Below the pieces are notes generated by a model. It did no database searches, was not told the DNA's origin, and saw only the letters and a list, made by a program, of their open reading frames with translations. From assembly GCA_041397825.1 (NCBI GenBank), contig JAWKVX010000002.1:868001-932000 (forward strand): a stretch of DNA of 64,000 bases, written 5' to 3'. The DNA is from JANNSX01 sp041397825 (GTDB taxonomy: Bacteria; Pseudomonadota; Alphaproteobacteria; Rhizobiales; Hyphomicrobiaceae). Positions 53,059 to 60,819 of this stretch are shown in pieces. Numbering within the stretch: the first letter of the stretch is position 1; each line of letters starts with the position of its first letter. A program made the translations under genes and the position numbers.

Positions 53059-54207
53059 CTACACCTCCACCGCATTGACCTGCCCGCCCCGGATCACGAG
53101 GCCGAGCCGTCCTGATTTGAGCTTCAGCGCCGCCTCGCCGAACAGCTCGCGCCGCCAGCCGGTGAGAGCGGCGACATCGGCCTTGTCGGAGATGGCGATG
53201 GCCTCGAGATCCTCCGACGAGGCGATGAGGCGGGCGGCGACCTGATGCTCGGCGGCAACCGCCTTCAAGAGCACCTTCAGAAGCTCCAGCACGGCATTGG
53301 CCTCGGGCGGGACCGGCTTGGCGCGGTCGAGCTGCGGCAGCGTGCGCGGATCGCGGTCGAGCCCGCGTTTCACGGCCTCGACGATCTCCCGTCCGCGCTG
53401 CGAGCGCGAGAAGCCGTCGTGAATCGAGCGGAGCTGCTGCAACTGGTCGATGCTCTGCGGCATCTGGTTGGCGATGTCGTAGATGGCATCGTCCTTCAGG
53501 ATGCGACCGCGGGGCACGTTCTGGGTCTGGGCCGAGCGCTCGCGCCACTCTGCGACCTCCATCAGGACACCCAGGGCCTTGCGCGACTTGACCCGCAGCT
53601 TGAGCCGTTGCCATGCCTCCTCGGGATGCTGGCGGTAGGTCTCGTGCGCCATCAGGCCGGACATCTCCTCGTCGAGCCATTCCGCTCGGCCGGAGCGCTC
53701 CAGGTCGTCGGCCAACCGCTCGTAGATCGGCCTGAGGTGGACGACGTCACCGAGCGCATAGCGCAGCTGCTTCTCGGAGAGTGGACGCCGGCTCCAGTCC
53801 GTGAACTGCGAGCTCTTGTCGATGTCGACGCCGGCGATCTTCTTGGCCAGGTTCATGAAGCTGATCGAGTCGCCGAAGCCGCAGACCATGGCGGCGACCT
53901 GGGTGTCGAAAAGGGGTTCGGGCAGCTGGCCGGATTTCAGGTAGACGATCTCGAGGTCCTGTCGGGCGGCGTGAAACACCTTCAGCACGTTGTGATCGGC
54001 CATCAGCTCGAGGAACGGGCCGAGGTCGAGCCGCTCCGACAGTGGGTCGACCAGCAGCTCCTCGACGGGCGAGGCCAATTGGATCAGGCAGAGCTCCGGG
54101 TAGTAGGTCTGCTCCCGCATGAACTCGGTGTCGACGGCGACATAGGAATGCCCTCTGAGACGCCGGCAGGCCTCGGCAAGTGCGTCGGTCGTGGTGATGA
54201 GCTGCAT
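53059..54207 (-). CDS. rnd: Ribonuclease D
   Basis: This 382-residue 3'-5' exoribonuclease matures tRNA ends. The DEDD domain starts VAVDTEFMREQTYYPELCLIQLA (about 23-45), with VFHAARQDLEIVY and YALGDVVHLRPIYERL giving the other catalytic residues. The HRDC domain follows (about 210-290). The C-terminal part fits the usual second helical domain. Confidence 0.93.
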   Translation of the reverse strand: MQLITTTDALAEACRRLRGHSYVAVDTEFMREQTYYPELCLIQLASPVEELLVDPLSERLDLGPFLELMADHNVLKVFHAARQDLEIVYLKSGQLPEPLFDTQVAAMVCGFGDSISFMNLAKKIAGVDIDKSSQFTDWSRRPLSEKQLRYALGDVVHLRPIYERLADDLERSGRAEWLDEEMSGLMAHETYRQHPEEAWQRLKLRVKSRKALGVLMEVAEWRERSAQTQNVPRGRILKDDAIYDIANQMPQSIDQLQQLRSIHDGFSRSQRGREIVEAVKRGLDRDPRTLPQLDRAKPVPPEANAVLELLKVLLKAVAAEHQVAARLIASSEDLEAIAISDKADVAALTGWRRELFGEAALKLKSGRLGLVIRGGQVNAVEV

Positions 54208-54219
54208 GGCGATCCAGGA

Positions 54220-55461
54220 TCACGTCTCGGCGGTGAGGTCCGGCGCCGTCGTCTCGGAAGAACTGTAGTCGACGGGGCCGGCAGGTATCGGATGTATCTC
54301 GGGCTTGTAGCGCACCCGCTCGGCCCGTGGAACCGTCGGACGGACGGCCATGCGGATAAGCGCCCAGACGATCAGCGAGGCATGGGCGATGGCGATATAG
54401 ACGAAGAGTCCGGCCGGGCCTAGGGCATTGATCGCCAGCGACCCGAGGGTCGGACCTGCGGCGGCGCCGACCGCGAAGGTGAACAGCAGGCCAGCCGCGA
54501 CCGTCGAGTACTGACCCGGCTTGGCGAAGTCGTTGGCATGGGCCGCCGAGAGCGAGTAGAGCGGCATGGCGAAGGCACCGAACAGCAGGGCCGAGCCATA
54601 GGCGATGTAGTCCGAGCTGCCGCTCAATGCCGCGAGCACCGCACCGGCGAGCGAGGCGCAGGCGGTCGCGAGCAGCATGATGCGCCGTCGGTCGAACCGA
54701 TCGGAGAGCCAGCCGAGGGGCATCTGCAGCAGGGCCCCGCCAGCAATGCCGGCGCTCATGAAGAAGGCGACGCCGGCGATGCCGAGGCCGATCTCGTGCG
54801 CGTAGAGCGGGCCGACGGTTCGGAAAGCGCTGTTGGTCAGCCCGACGATGAAGCAGCCGACGAAGGCGAGCGGCGAGACGCGCCAGACCTCCCAGACAGC
54901 GATGCTGCGCGCCTCCGCATGGGCGGGGGCGGCGGTCGGCGTAATGGCGATGGGCACCAGCGACAGGGTCAGTAGCATCGCCGTCACGGCGATGGCGTCG
55001 AAGCCGTCGGCGCCGAGCACTGGCAGGAGGAGCTGCGAGCCGGTGGCCGCGACCAGATCGACGAAGCCGTAGGTGCTGAGGACGCGGCCGCGCGCCGCGT
55101 TGGCCGCCGCGCCGTTGAGCCAGCTCTCGAGCACGGTGAAGAGGCCGGAGAAACAGAAGCCCATGATGAATCGGATGGCCATCCAGCTGAAGGGCTCGAT
55201 ATAGAGGACCAGCGCCAAAGTCCCGGCGGCAGCGGTTGCGGCCAGGGCGGAGAAGACGCGGATATGCCCCACCAGGGCGATGAGGCGCGTTGCCGTCAGT
55301 GTACCGAGCAGGAAGCCGACGAAATAGAGCGTGCCGATGAGGCCGATCGAGGTTGCCGAGAATCCCTCACGGCTCGCGCGGACGGTCAGCAGCGTGATGA
55401 GCAGGCCGCCGCCGCCCTGCAGAACGAAGGTCGTGACGTAGAGCGGGATCAGCGCGCGCAT
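54220..55461 (-). CDS. MFS transporter
   Basis: This is a 413-residue protein with twelve predicted helices in two halves. Motif A-like GWLSDRFDRRRIMLLATA lies in the loop after helix 8 (about residues 245-262), with shorter YFVGFLLGTLTATRLIALVGH in the first half. It matches the YcaD / sugar-efflux group in style. The substrate is unknown. It lies between rnhA and rnd on the same strand, 10 bases from rnhA. Confidence 0.87.
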   Translation of the reverse strand: MRALIPLYVTTFVLQGGGGLLITLLTVRASREGFSATSIGLIGTLYFVGFLLGTLTATRLIALVGHIRVFSALAATAAAGTLALVLYIEPFSWMAIRFIMGFCFSGLFTVLESWLNGAAANAARGRVLSTYGFVDLVAATGSQLLLPVLGADGFDAIAVTAMLLTLSLVPIAITPTAAPAHAEARSIAVWEVWRVSPLAFVGCFIVGLTNSAFRTVGPLYAHEIGLGIAGVAFFMSAGIAGGALLQMPLGWLSDRFDRRRIMLLATACASLAGAVLAALSGSSDYIAYGSALLFGAFAMPLYSLSAAHANDFAKPGQYSTVAAGLLFTFAVGAAAGPTLGSLAINALGPAGLFVYIAIAHASLIVWALIRMAVRPTVPRAERVRYKPEIHPIPAGPVDYSSSETTAPDLTAET

Positions 55462-55471
55462 GAGGATCTCG

Positions 55472-55963
55472 TCAAACTCCGGATTCTTCGCCAGCGGCGG
55501 ACCGCGACTCGCCGCTCGATTTGAACGGTTTCATGCCTTCCCGGGCGAGCTCGTCCGCGCGCTCGTTCTCCTCGTTCTCGGCGTGACCCTTGATCCAGTG
55601 CCATTCAATCCTGTGGCGCGCGAGCGCGTTTTCGAGGCGTTGCCAGAGCTCGACATTCTTGACGGGCTTCTTGTCGGCGGTGCGCCAGCCGTTGCGCTTC
55701 CAGCCGTGGATCCATTTGGTGATGCCGTCCTTCAGATAGCTGGAGTCCGTGTAAAGCGCGACATCGGACGGCCGCCTCAGGGTCTCGAGCGACTGGATGG
55801 CGGCGGTGAGCTCCATGCGATTGTTGGTGGTCGCCGGCTCGCCGCCATTGAGCTCCTTGCGATGCGAGCCGGAGATCAAGATCGCGCCCCAGCCACCGGG
55901 ACCCGGATTGCCCGAGCAGGCACCGTCCGTATAGATCGTGATCTTCGGTCGCCGCTCGCTCAT
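55472..55963 (-). CDS. rnhA: Ribonuclease HI
   Basis: This 163-residue enzyme degrades RNA in RNA-DNA hybrids. The catalytic carboxylates are all visible: Asp in IYTDGACSGNPGPGGWG (about residue 11), Glu in NNRMELTAAI, Asp in ALYTDSSYLK and Asp in NERADELA. ATG 55963 overlaps the thrB stop by ATGA. The tail is slightly longer than in E. coli. Confidence 0.95.
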   Translation of the reverse strand: MSERRPKITIYTDGACSGNPGPGGWGAILISGSHRKELNGGEPATTNNRMELTAAIQSLETLRRPSDVALYTDSSYLKDGITKWIHGWKRNGWRTADKKPVKNVELWQRLENALARHRIEWHWIKGHAENEENERADELAREGMKPFKSSGESRSAAGEESGV

Positions 55964-56931
55964 CGAGCGACCTCGATGCCGTAGTCGGCCGGGCTCGCGA
56001 CCCTCTGGTGGAAGCGGAGCTTGCGGATGTACTCGCCCGGATCGAGCCGGTTGACCAGGGCGTCCTCGCGCGTGTGCAGCCAGTCGTAGGCCCGCGTCAG
56101 GAGAAAGCGCAGAGCCGCGCCGCGGCAAAGCGTCGGCAGGGCGTCGATCTCTGCTTGGTCGAGGGGCCGGGTCTCAGCGTAGTGACGCAGCATGGCCCGG
56201 GCCTTGGTGATGTTGAAGGAGAAGTCCGGCTCGAAGCACCAGGCGTTGATCGACACGGCGAGATCATAGGCGAGAAGGTCGTTGCAGGCGAAATAGAAAT
56301 CGATCAGGCCCGACAGGCGATCGCCCAGGAAGAAGACGTTGTTCGGGAAGAGATCGGCATGGATGACGCCGGCCGGCAGGTTCTTCGGCCAGATGTCACC
56401 GAGCTCGGAGATCTCGTCGGCGATCAGCCGGGCCAATCCCGGGGTGACCTTCTCTGCATCCGTGCCGAGCTTCTGAGCCAGCTCGCGCCAGCCTGAGAGC
56501 GACAGCGCGTTCGGACGCCGGAGCGCAAAGCCCTCGCCCTTCAGATGCAGCTCGGCGAGCGCGGTGCCGAGCCGGGCGCAGTGATGCATGGCCGGGCGCC
56601 GGACGGAGACGCCTTTGAGGAACGTGACGATGGCCGCCGGGCGCTCCGAGAGCCTGCCGAGCATCGACCCGGCGCGATCCCTGACGGGTGTCGGGCAGGC
56701 CAGACCGTTCGCTGCCAGATGTTCCATCAGGCCCAGGAAGAACGGCAGGTCCTCCAACGCGACGCGCTTCTCGTAGAGCGTCAGAATATAGCTGCCCTCC
56801 GTCGTGCCGAGCAGATAGTTGGAGTTCTCGACCCCCTCGGCAATGCCCTTGACCGAGGTCACGGCGCCGATGTCGTAGGTGGCGATGAACTGCGCCAATG
56901 CTTCATCCGAGATCTCGGTATAGACCGCCAT
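55960..56931 (-). CDS. thrB: Homoserine kinase (ThrB type II, APH fold)
   Basis: This 323-residue kinase phosphorylates homoserine for threonine synthesis. It belongs to the aminoglycoside-phosphotransferase-like type used in alphaproteobacteria. It starts MAVYTEISDEALAQFIATYDIG, with NSNYLLGT, catalytic VIHADLFPNNVFF (about 190-203) and LIDFYFACND. It lies five bases after ispH and overlaps rnhA. Confidence 0.93.
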   Translation of the reverse strand: MAVYTEISDEALAQFIATYDIGAVTSVKGIAEGVENSNYLLGTTEGSYILTLYEKRVALEDLPFFLGLMEHLAANGLACPTPVRDRAGSMLGRLSERPAAIVTFLKGVSVRRPAMHHCARLGTALAELHLKGEGFALRRPNALSLSGWRELAQKLGTDAEKVTPGLARLIADEISELGDIWPKNLPAGVIHADLFPNNVFFLGDRLSGLIDFYFACNDLLAYDLAVSINAWCFEPDFSFNITKARAMLRHYAETRPLDQAEIDALPTLCRGAALRFLLTRAYDWLHTREDALVNRLDPGEYIRKLRFHQRVASPADYGIEVAR

Positions 56932-56936
56932 GCGCG

Positions 56937-57911
56937 CTAGTCCCTCAACTCGCGTGGCAGATTGAAGGTGATGGTTTCGGCTGCCGTCGTCACCGTCTCG
57001 ACCGTCGCCTCATAGCGCGACTTGAAGGCCGCGATGATCTCGTCGACGAGGATCTCGGGCGCCGAGGCACCCGCCGTTATCCCCACCGTCGCCACGCCGT
57101 CGAGCCGCTCCCAGGGGATCTCGTCGGCCCGCTGAATGAGCATCGACTGGCGAGCCCCCGAGCGCTCGGCCACCTCGACGAGGCGCTTCGAGTTCGAGCT
57201 GTTCGGTGCGCCGACGACGAGAACCGCATCGGAGCGGCCGGCGATCGCCTTGACCGACGCTTGCCGGTTCGTGGTGGCGTAGCAGATGTCCTCGCGATGG
57301 GGGCCGGCGATCGCCGGGAAGCGCGCCCGTAGCGCGGCGACGATGCCGGCGGTGTCGTCGACGGAGAGGGTGGTTTGCGTGATATAGGCGAGACGATCCG
57401 GCTGGCGTGGCTCGAAGGTGCTGACGTCGGCGACGGTCTCGACGAGGCTCACGACCCCTTCGGGCAATTGCCCCATCGTCCCGATCACCTCGGGGTGCCC
57501 CGCATGCCCGATTAGCACGATCTCGCGGCCCTCGGCGAAGTGTCGCTCGGCCTCGACATGCACCTTTGACACGAGCGGGCAGGTGGCATCGAGATAGAAG
57601 AGGCGCCGGCGCCCGGCCTCCATGGGGACCGATTTCGGAACGCCATGTGCCGAGAACACCACAGGCGCGTCGCCATCCGGAATCTCGTCCAGCTCCTCCA
57701 CAAAAACGGCACCTTTGGCTCTGAGGGTGTCTACCACGTATTTGTTGTGGACGATCTCATGGCGGACATAGACGGGCGGACCGTACTGCTCCAGCGCTTT
57801 CTCGACGATCTGGATGGCCCGGTCCACGCCCGCGCAGAACCCGCGTGGGGCCGCGAGCAGGATACGTAGTGGTGGCTTTGTGGATTCGGGGCTTCGACCG
57901 TCTCTGGACAT
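56937..57911 (-). CDS. ispH: 4-hydroxy-3-methylbut-2-enyl diphosphate reductase
   Basis: This enzyme of about 324 residues is an Fe-S protein for the last step of the MEP isoprenoid pathway. Cluster Cys residues are in PRGFCAGVDRAI (about 25), LDATCPLVSKVH (about 109) and DICYATTNRQ (about 206). The active-site Glu lies in GHAGHPEVIGTMGQ, and APNSSNSKRL binds diphosphate. ATG 57911 matches the family start; a longer frame to 58292 is not supported. It leads the ispH-thrB-rnhA operon. Confidence 0.96.
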   Translation of the reverse strand: MSRDGRSPESTKPPLRILLAAPRGFCAGVDRAIQIVEKALEQYGPPVYVRHEIVHNKYVVDTLRAKGAVFVEELDEIPDGDAPVVFSAHGVPKSVPMEAGRRRLFYLDATCPLVSKVHVEAERHFAEGREIVLIGHAGHPEVIGTMGQLPEGVVSLVETVADVSTFEPRQPDRLAYITQTTLSVDDTAGIVAALRARFPAIAGPHREDICYATTNRQASVKAIAGRSDAVLVVGAPNSSNSKRLVEVAERSGARQSMLIQRADEIPWERLDGVATVGITAGASAPEILVDEIIAAFKSRYEATVETVTTAAETITFNLPRELRD

Positions 57912-58074
57912 GCTGGCTAGATGGTCTTGATGCCGCATCGCCGTCAACCTGAAAAGGGTGATGTTGGCGCGGTCGAGGCCGGGTGCTAGGTTGAAGTTCA
58001 ACGAGCCGCAAAGGTCACGATTCGGAGTTGGCGTAAAGAACGGGCCGGCGCCGGTCGCAATTTGATCGATTGGG

Positions 58075-58719
58075 ATGGGGGACGTGAGGCAAGCAACTCT
58101 CACACGGATGCGGGTCGGCATCCGGATTGTCGCTGCCGCCGTGCTGGCGGCCGGCTTGTCCGGATGTGGCATGGGCTCGCTCTCCTCCGGATGGCTCGGG
58201 TCGCAGGCCGAGCCCGAGGCGGCATCTCCGTCGCTCATCGGCGATCCCATGCTGAGCGCGGTCCCGGATGGCGGCCAGGGGGCTTCGGCCACGGCCTCCG
58301 TCGGTACCCCATGCCCCGAGTTCGTCGTCTGGCCGAACGACCGGCTCCTGACCGTCTATGCCGATGGACGGGATGGCGACAGCCTCGCCGTCGTTCACCG
58401 GGGCGAGATCACGCAGACGGCCCGCGAATGCACCATCCAGCCGGGGCTCGTGACGGTGAAGTTCGGGTTCTCGGGTCGCGTGCTGCTCGGACCCAAGGGG
58501 GCGCCCGGTGTCGTCAACCTGCCGGTCAACGTCTTCGTGACCGATGCCAATCGCGAGAAGATCCAGACCGAGCCGGTCGCGGTTCAGTCCGAGATCACGG
58601 TGGAAAAGCCTATTGGCTACTTCTCGGCGGTGAGGACCGTGAGCTTCGCGATCCCCGAGGGCTCGCGGCCCGCCGACTACAAGCTCTACGTCGCCTTTGA
58701 CAAAGGTCCTGCCGCCTGA
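58075..58719 (+). CDS. Hypothetical lipoprotein
   Basis: This is a protein of about 214 residues. A basic start and hydrophobic stretch end in a lipobox (LSGC, Cys near residue 31), so it is probably a lipoprotein. A low-complexity Ser/Ala/Pro linker (about 35-70) precedes a beta-rich domain with CPEFVVWPNDRLLTVYADGRDGD and ITQTARECTIQPG. The two Cys residues could form a disulfide. I do not recognise the family. Start 58075 has a weak ribosome site; Met12 is an alternative. It is divergent from ispH. Confidence 0.7.
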   Translation: MGDVRQATLTRMRVGIRIVAAAVLAAGLSGCGMGSLSSGWLGSQAEPEAASPSLIGDPMLSAVPDGGQGASATASVGTPCPEFVVWPNDRLLTVYADGRDGDSLAVVHRGEITQTARECTIQPGLVTVKFGFSGRVLLGPKGAPGVVNLPVNVFVTDANREKIQTEPVAVQSEITVEKPIGYFSAVRTVSFAIPEGSRPADYKLYVAFDKGPAA

Positions 58720-58918
58720 CGTGGTGGCTCGGACGCTCCCCTGGATGTCCCAACCGGCTCCGGCGCCTGTAGGCGCCTGTCGTTCAGGTCTGATCGACGG
58801 AGTGCCGGACGCCCTCTGCACTCGACGCAACGGCGGCGTGCACAGCATGCCGGCCGGATAGGCTTCCGCTGAGCTCGGCCCTCGTGTAGTTTGACGACGA
58901 CATAGCCACATCAGGCCC
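58720..58918. other. Intergenic region before the glycine riboswitch
   Basis: About 200 bases with no gene that I can support. They should hold the promoter for the riboswitch-gcv transcript, but no clear -35/-10 pair is visible to me. Confidence 0.4.
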
Positions 58919-59132
58919 GCGGGAGAGACTTGGATCTTGCCCGAGCGGCGAGATCCGGGCGCCGAAGGAGCAACCGCCCCGGAAACTCTCAGGCCAAAGG
59001 ACCGCGGCGCAGGTGGCGCTCTGGAAAGCAGGCGGCGGCCGACAGGGCGTCGTCTCACCCAAGGGGATAAGTGCGGGCCTCCGGTCTTGCGCGAAATCTC
59101 TCAGGTCCCACGACAGAGGGGGCTCGTGACGC
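58919..59132 (+). promoter_or_regulatory. Tandem glycine riboswitch upstream of gcvT
   Basis: Two glycine aptamers follow each other. The first has GGGAGAGA at its 5' side, GCGCCGAAGGAGCAAC (58959-58974) and AACTCTCAGGCCAAAGGACC. The second has CACCCAAGGGGATAAG (59057-59072), ATCTCTCAGGTCCCACGACA and AGAGGGGG. These are the conserved core strings of the family and lie directly upstream of gcvT, the standard arrangement. Glycine binding normally switches on the cleavage genes. The ends are approximate. Confidence 0.9.
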
Positions 59133-59171
59133 CGGCATGGGGCGGGCGTTGGAGCCATTGTGGAGACCGAC

Positions 59172-60317
59172 ATGGGGACCGGCGCTGCCGATCCAGCCGC
59201 TCAATTGCTGCGCACACCGCTCTATGCCGAGCACGTCAAGCTTGGCGCCAAGATGGTGCCGTTCGCCGGCTACGAGATGCCGGTGCAGTATCCGTTGGGC
59301 GTGCTCAAGGAGCATCTGTGGACCCGCGAGAAAGCGGGGTTGTTCGACGTCTCGCATATGGGGCAGGCGGCTCTCTTCGGTCCGAACCACGACGCGACGG
59401 CCGCGGCGCTGGAAGCGCTGGTGCCAGGCGACTTGCTCGGGCTGCAGCCCGGCCGCATCCGCTACACCCAGTTGCTGACGGACGACGGCGGCATCATCGA
59501 CGATCTGATGGTGACGCGCGCTGCCGGCGGGGCCGACGACGGCCGTCTGATGCTCGTCGTCAACGCCTCCCGAAAGGCGATCGACTACGCCCATATCGAA
59601 GCGCGGCTCGGCCTGCCCTTCAAGCTCGAGATCGCGCCGGACCGGGCTCTCCTCGCCCTGCAGGGACCGCTGGCCGAACGGGTGCTTGCCAAGCACTGCC
59701 CAGAGGCCGCGGCGCTTGCCTTCATGGCGGCGACGCGGGCCGAGTTCGACGGTATCGAATGCCATGTGAGCCGCTCCGGCTACACGGGCGAAGACGGTTT
59801 CGAGATTTCCGTTGCCGAGACGGCGGTTGCGACAGTCTGGCAAACGCTCACTGCCGATGCCGACGTGCAGCCGATCGGCCTCGGCGCCCGGGACAGCCTG
59901 CGGCTCGAGGCAGGGCTCTGTCTCTATGGTCACGATATCGACGAGACCACCTCGCCGGTCGAGGCGGCGCTGACCTGGTCGATCGGCAAACGCCGGAGGG
60001 TGGAAGGAGGATTTCCCGGTCACGCCCGGATCGCCCGCGAGATCGCCGACGGTCCCGCCCGCAAGCGTGTCGGCATCAGACCAGAGGGCCGGCAGCCGGC
60101 GCGCGAGGGGACCGTCATCCAGGATGCGGGCGGCCGGGAGATCGGGCGCATCACCTCCGGCGGCTTCGGGCCGTCGGCCAACGCGCCGGTCGCCATGGGC
60201 TATGTCGAGATCGGCCATGCGGCGGTCGGGACCTCCGTCGGCCTGATCGTCCGCGACAAGCGGCTGGCGGCCAGTGTGACCGACCCGACATTCGTTCCGC
60301 ATCACTACAAGAAATGA
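59172..60317 (+). CDS. gcvT: Glycine cleavage system T protein (aminomethyltransferase)
   Basis: This enzyme of about 381 residues transfers the methylene group from lipoylated H protein to tetrahydrofolate, releasing ammonia. It has KMVPFAGYEMPVQYP near the N-terminus, GLFDVSHMGQ, YTGEDGFEIS and DSLRLEAGLCLYGHDID. ATG 59172 has GGAG six bases upstream; a GTG at 59160 also has a GGAG, so either start may be used. It is controlled by the glycine riboswitch just upstream. Confidence 0.95.
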   Translation: MGTGAADPAAQLLRTPLYAEHVKLGAKMVPFAGYEMPVQYPLGVLKEHLWTREKAGLFDVSHMGQAALFGPNHDATAAALEALVPGDLLGLQPGRIRYTQLLTDDGGIIDDLMVTRAAGGADDGRLMLVVNASRKAIDYAHIEARLGLPFKLEIAPDRALLALQGPLAERVLAKHCPEAAALAFMAATRAEFDGIECHVSRSGYTGEDGFEISVAETAVATVWQTLTADADVQPIGLGARDSLRLEAGLCLYGHDIDETTSPVEAALTWSIGKRRRVEGGFPGHARIAREIADGPARKRVGIRPEGRQPAREGTVIQDAGGREIGRITSGGFGPSANAPVAMGYVEIGHAAVGTSVGLIVRDKRLAASVTDPTFVPHHYKK

Positions 60318-60342
60318 GCTCGAGTTCATTGCCAGAGAGGAC

Positions 60343-60723
60343 ATGCATCCCATGACGAAGCGCTACACGAAGGATCACGAATGGGTCGAGGTCGATGGCG
60401 ACGTGGCGACCATCGGCATCACCGAGCATGCGCAGGAGCAGCTCGGCGATGTCGTGTTCGTCGAGTTGCCGTCCGTCGGCAAGCAGGTCTCGAGGGGAGG
60501 GGCCGCCGCCGTCGTCGAGAGCGTCAAGGCAGCGAGCGACGTCTATGCGCCCCTCACCGGCGAGGTGGTCGCCGTCAACGACGCGATCGTCGCGGATCCG
60601 GCCAAGGTCAATCAGGACGCCGAAAGCGGCGCCTGGTTCATGAAGGTGAAGCTCGCCGACAAGGGCGAACTCGACGGTTTGATGGACAAGGCCGGTTATG
60701 ACGCATTCGTGGCGGGATCGTAG
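60343..60723 (+). CDS. gcvH: Glycine cleavage system H protein
   Basis: This 126-residue lipoyl carrier protein shows YTKDHEWVEVDGDVATIGITEHAQEQLGDVVFVELP, and the lipoyl Lys lies in VESVKAASDV (about residue 62). It shuttles the aminomethyl group between P, T and L proteins. ATG 60352 would place GAGAGG at a better distance than 60343, so the first three residues are doubtful. The stop codon TAG is the first base triplet of a palindromic repeat. Confidence 0.95.
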   Translation: MHPMTKRYTKDHEWVEVDGDVATIGITEHAQEQLGDVVFVELPSVGKQVSRGGAAAVVESVKAASDVYAPLTGEVVAVNDAIVADPAKVNQDAESGAWFMKVKLADKGELDGLMDKAGYDAFVAGS

Positions 60724-60803
60724 GCTGGGCTGAGCTTCACGCGAAGCCCAGCTTCACAATATCCGCCAATGCTGGGCTTCACTGAGCTCAGCGCCAGCCT
60801 ACA
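60720..60803. repeat. Palindromic intergenic repeat between gcvH and gcvP (REP/MITE-like)
   Basis: GTAGGCTGG at 60720 is matched by CCAGCCTAC ending at 60802. GCTGAGC and GAAGCCCAGC are matched by GCTGGGCTTC and GCTCAGC, so almost the whole 84-base segment folds into a long imperfect hairpin. The GTAGG-TGGGCTGAGC-GAAGCCCA type string is, as I recall, a widespread dispersed repeat in proteobacteria. It fills the gap between two genes of one operon and supplies the gcvH stop. Confidence 0.65.
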
Positions 60804-60819
60804 AGTTCATTGACAACCC

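Noticed and set aside
58015..59058. A 347-codon minus-strand open frame across the lipoprotein gene and riboswitch
   Set aside because: It runs antisense through a glycine riboswitch and a lipoprotein gene and has no family features.
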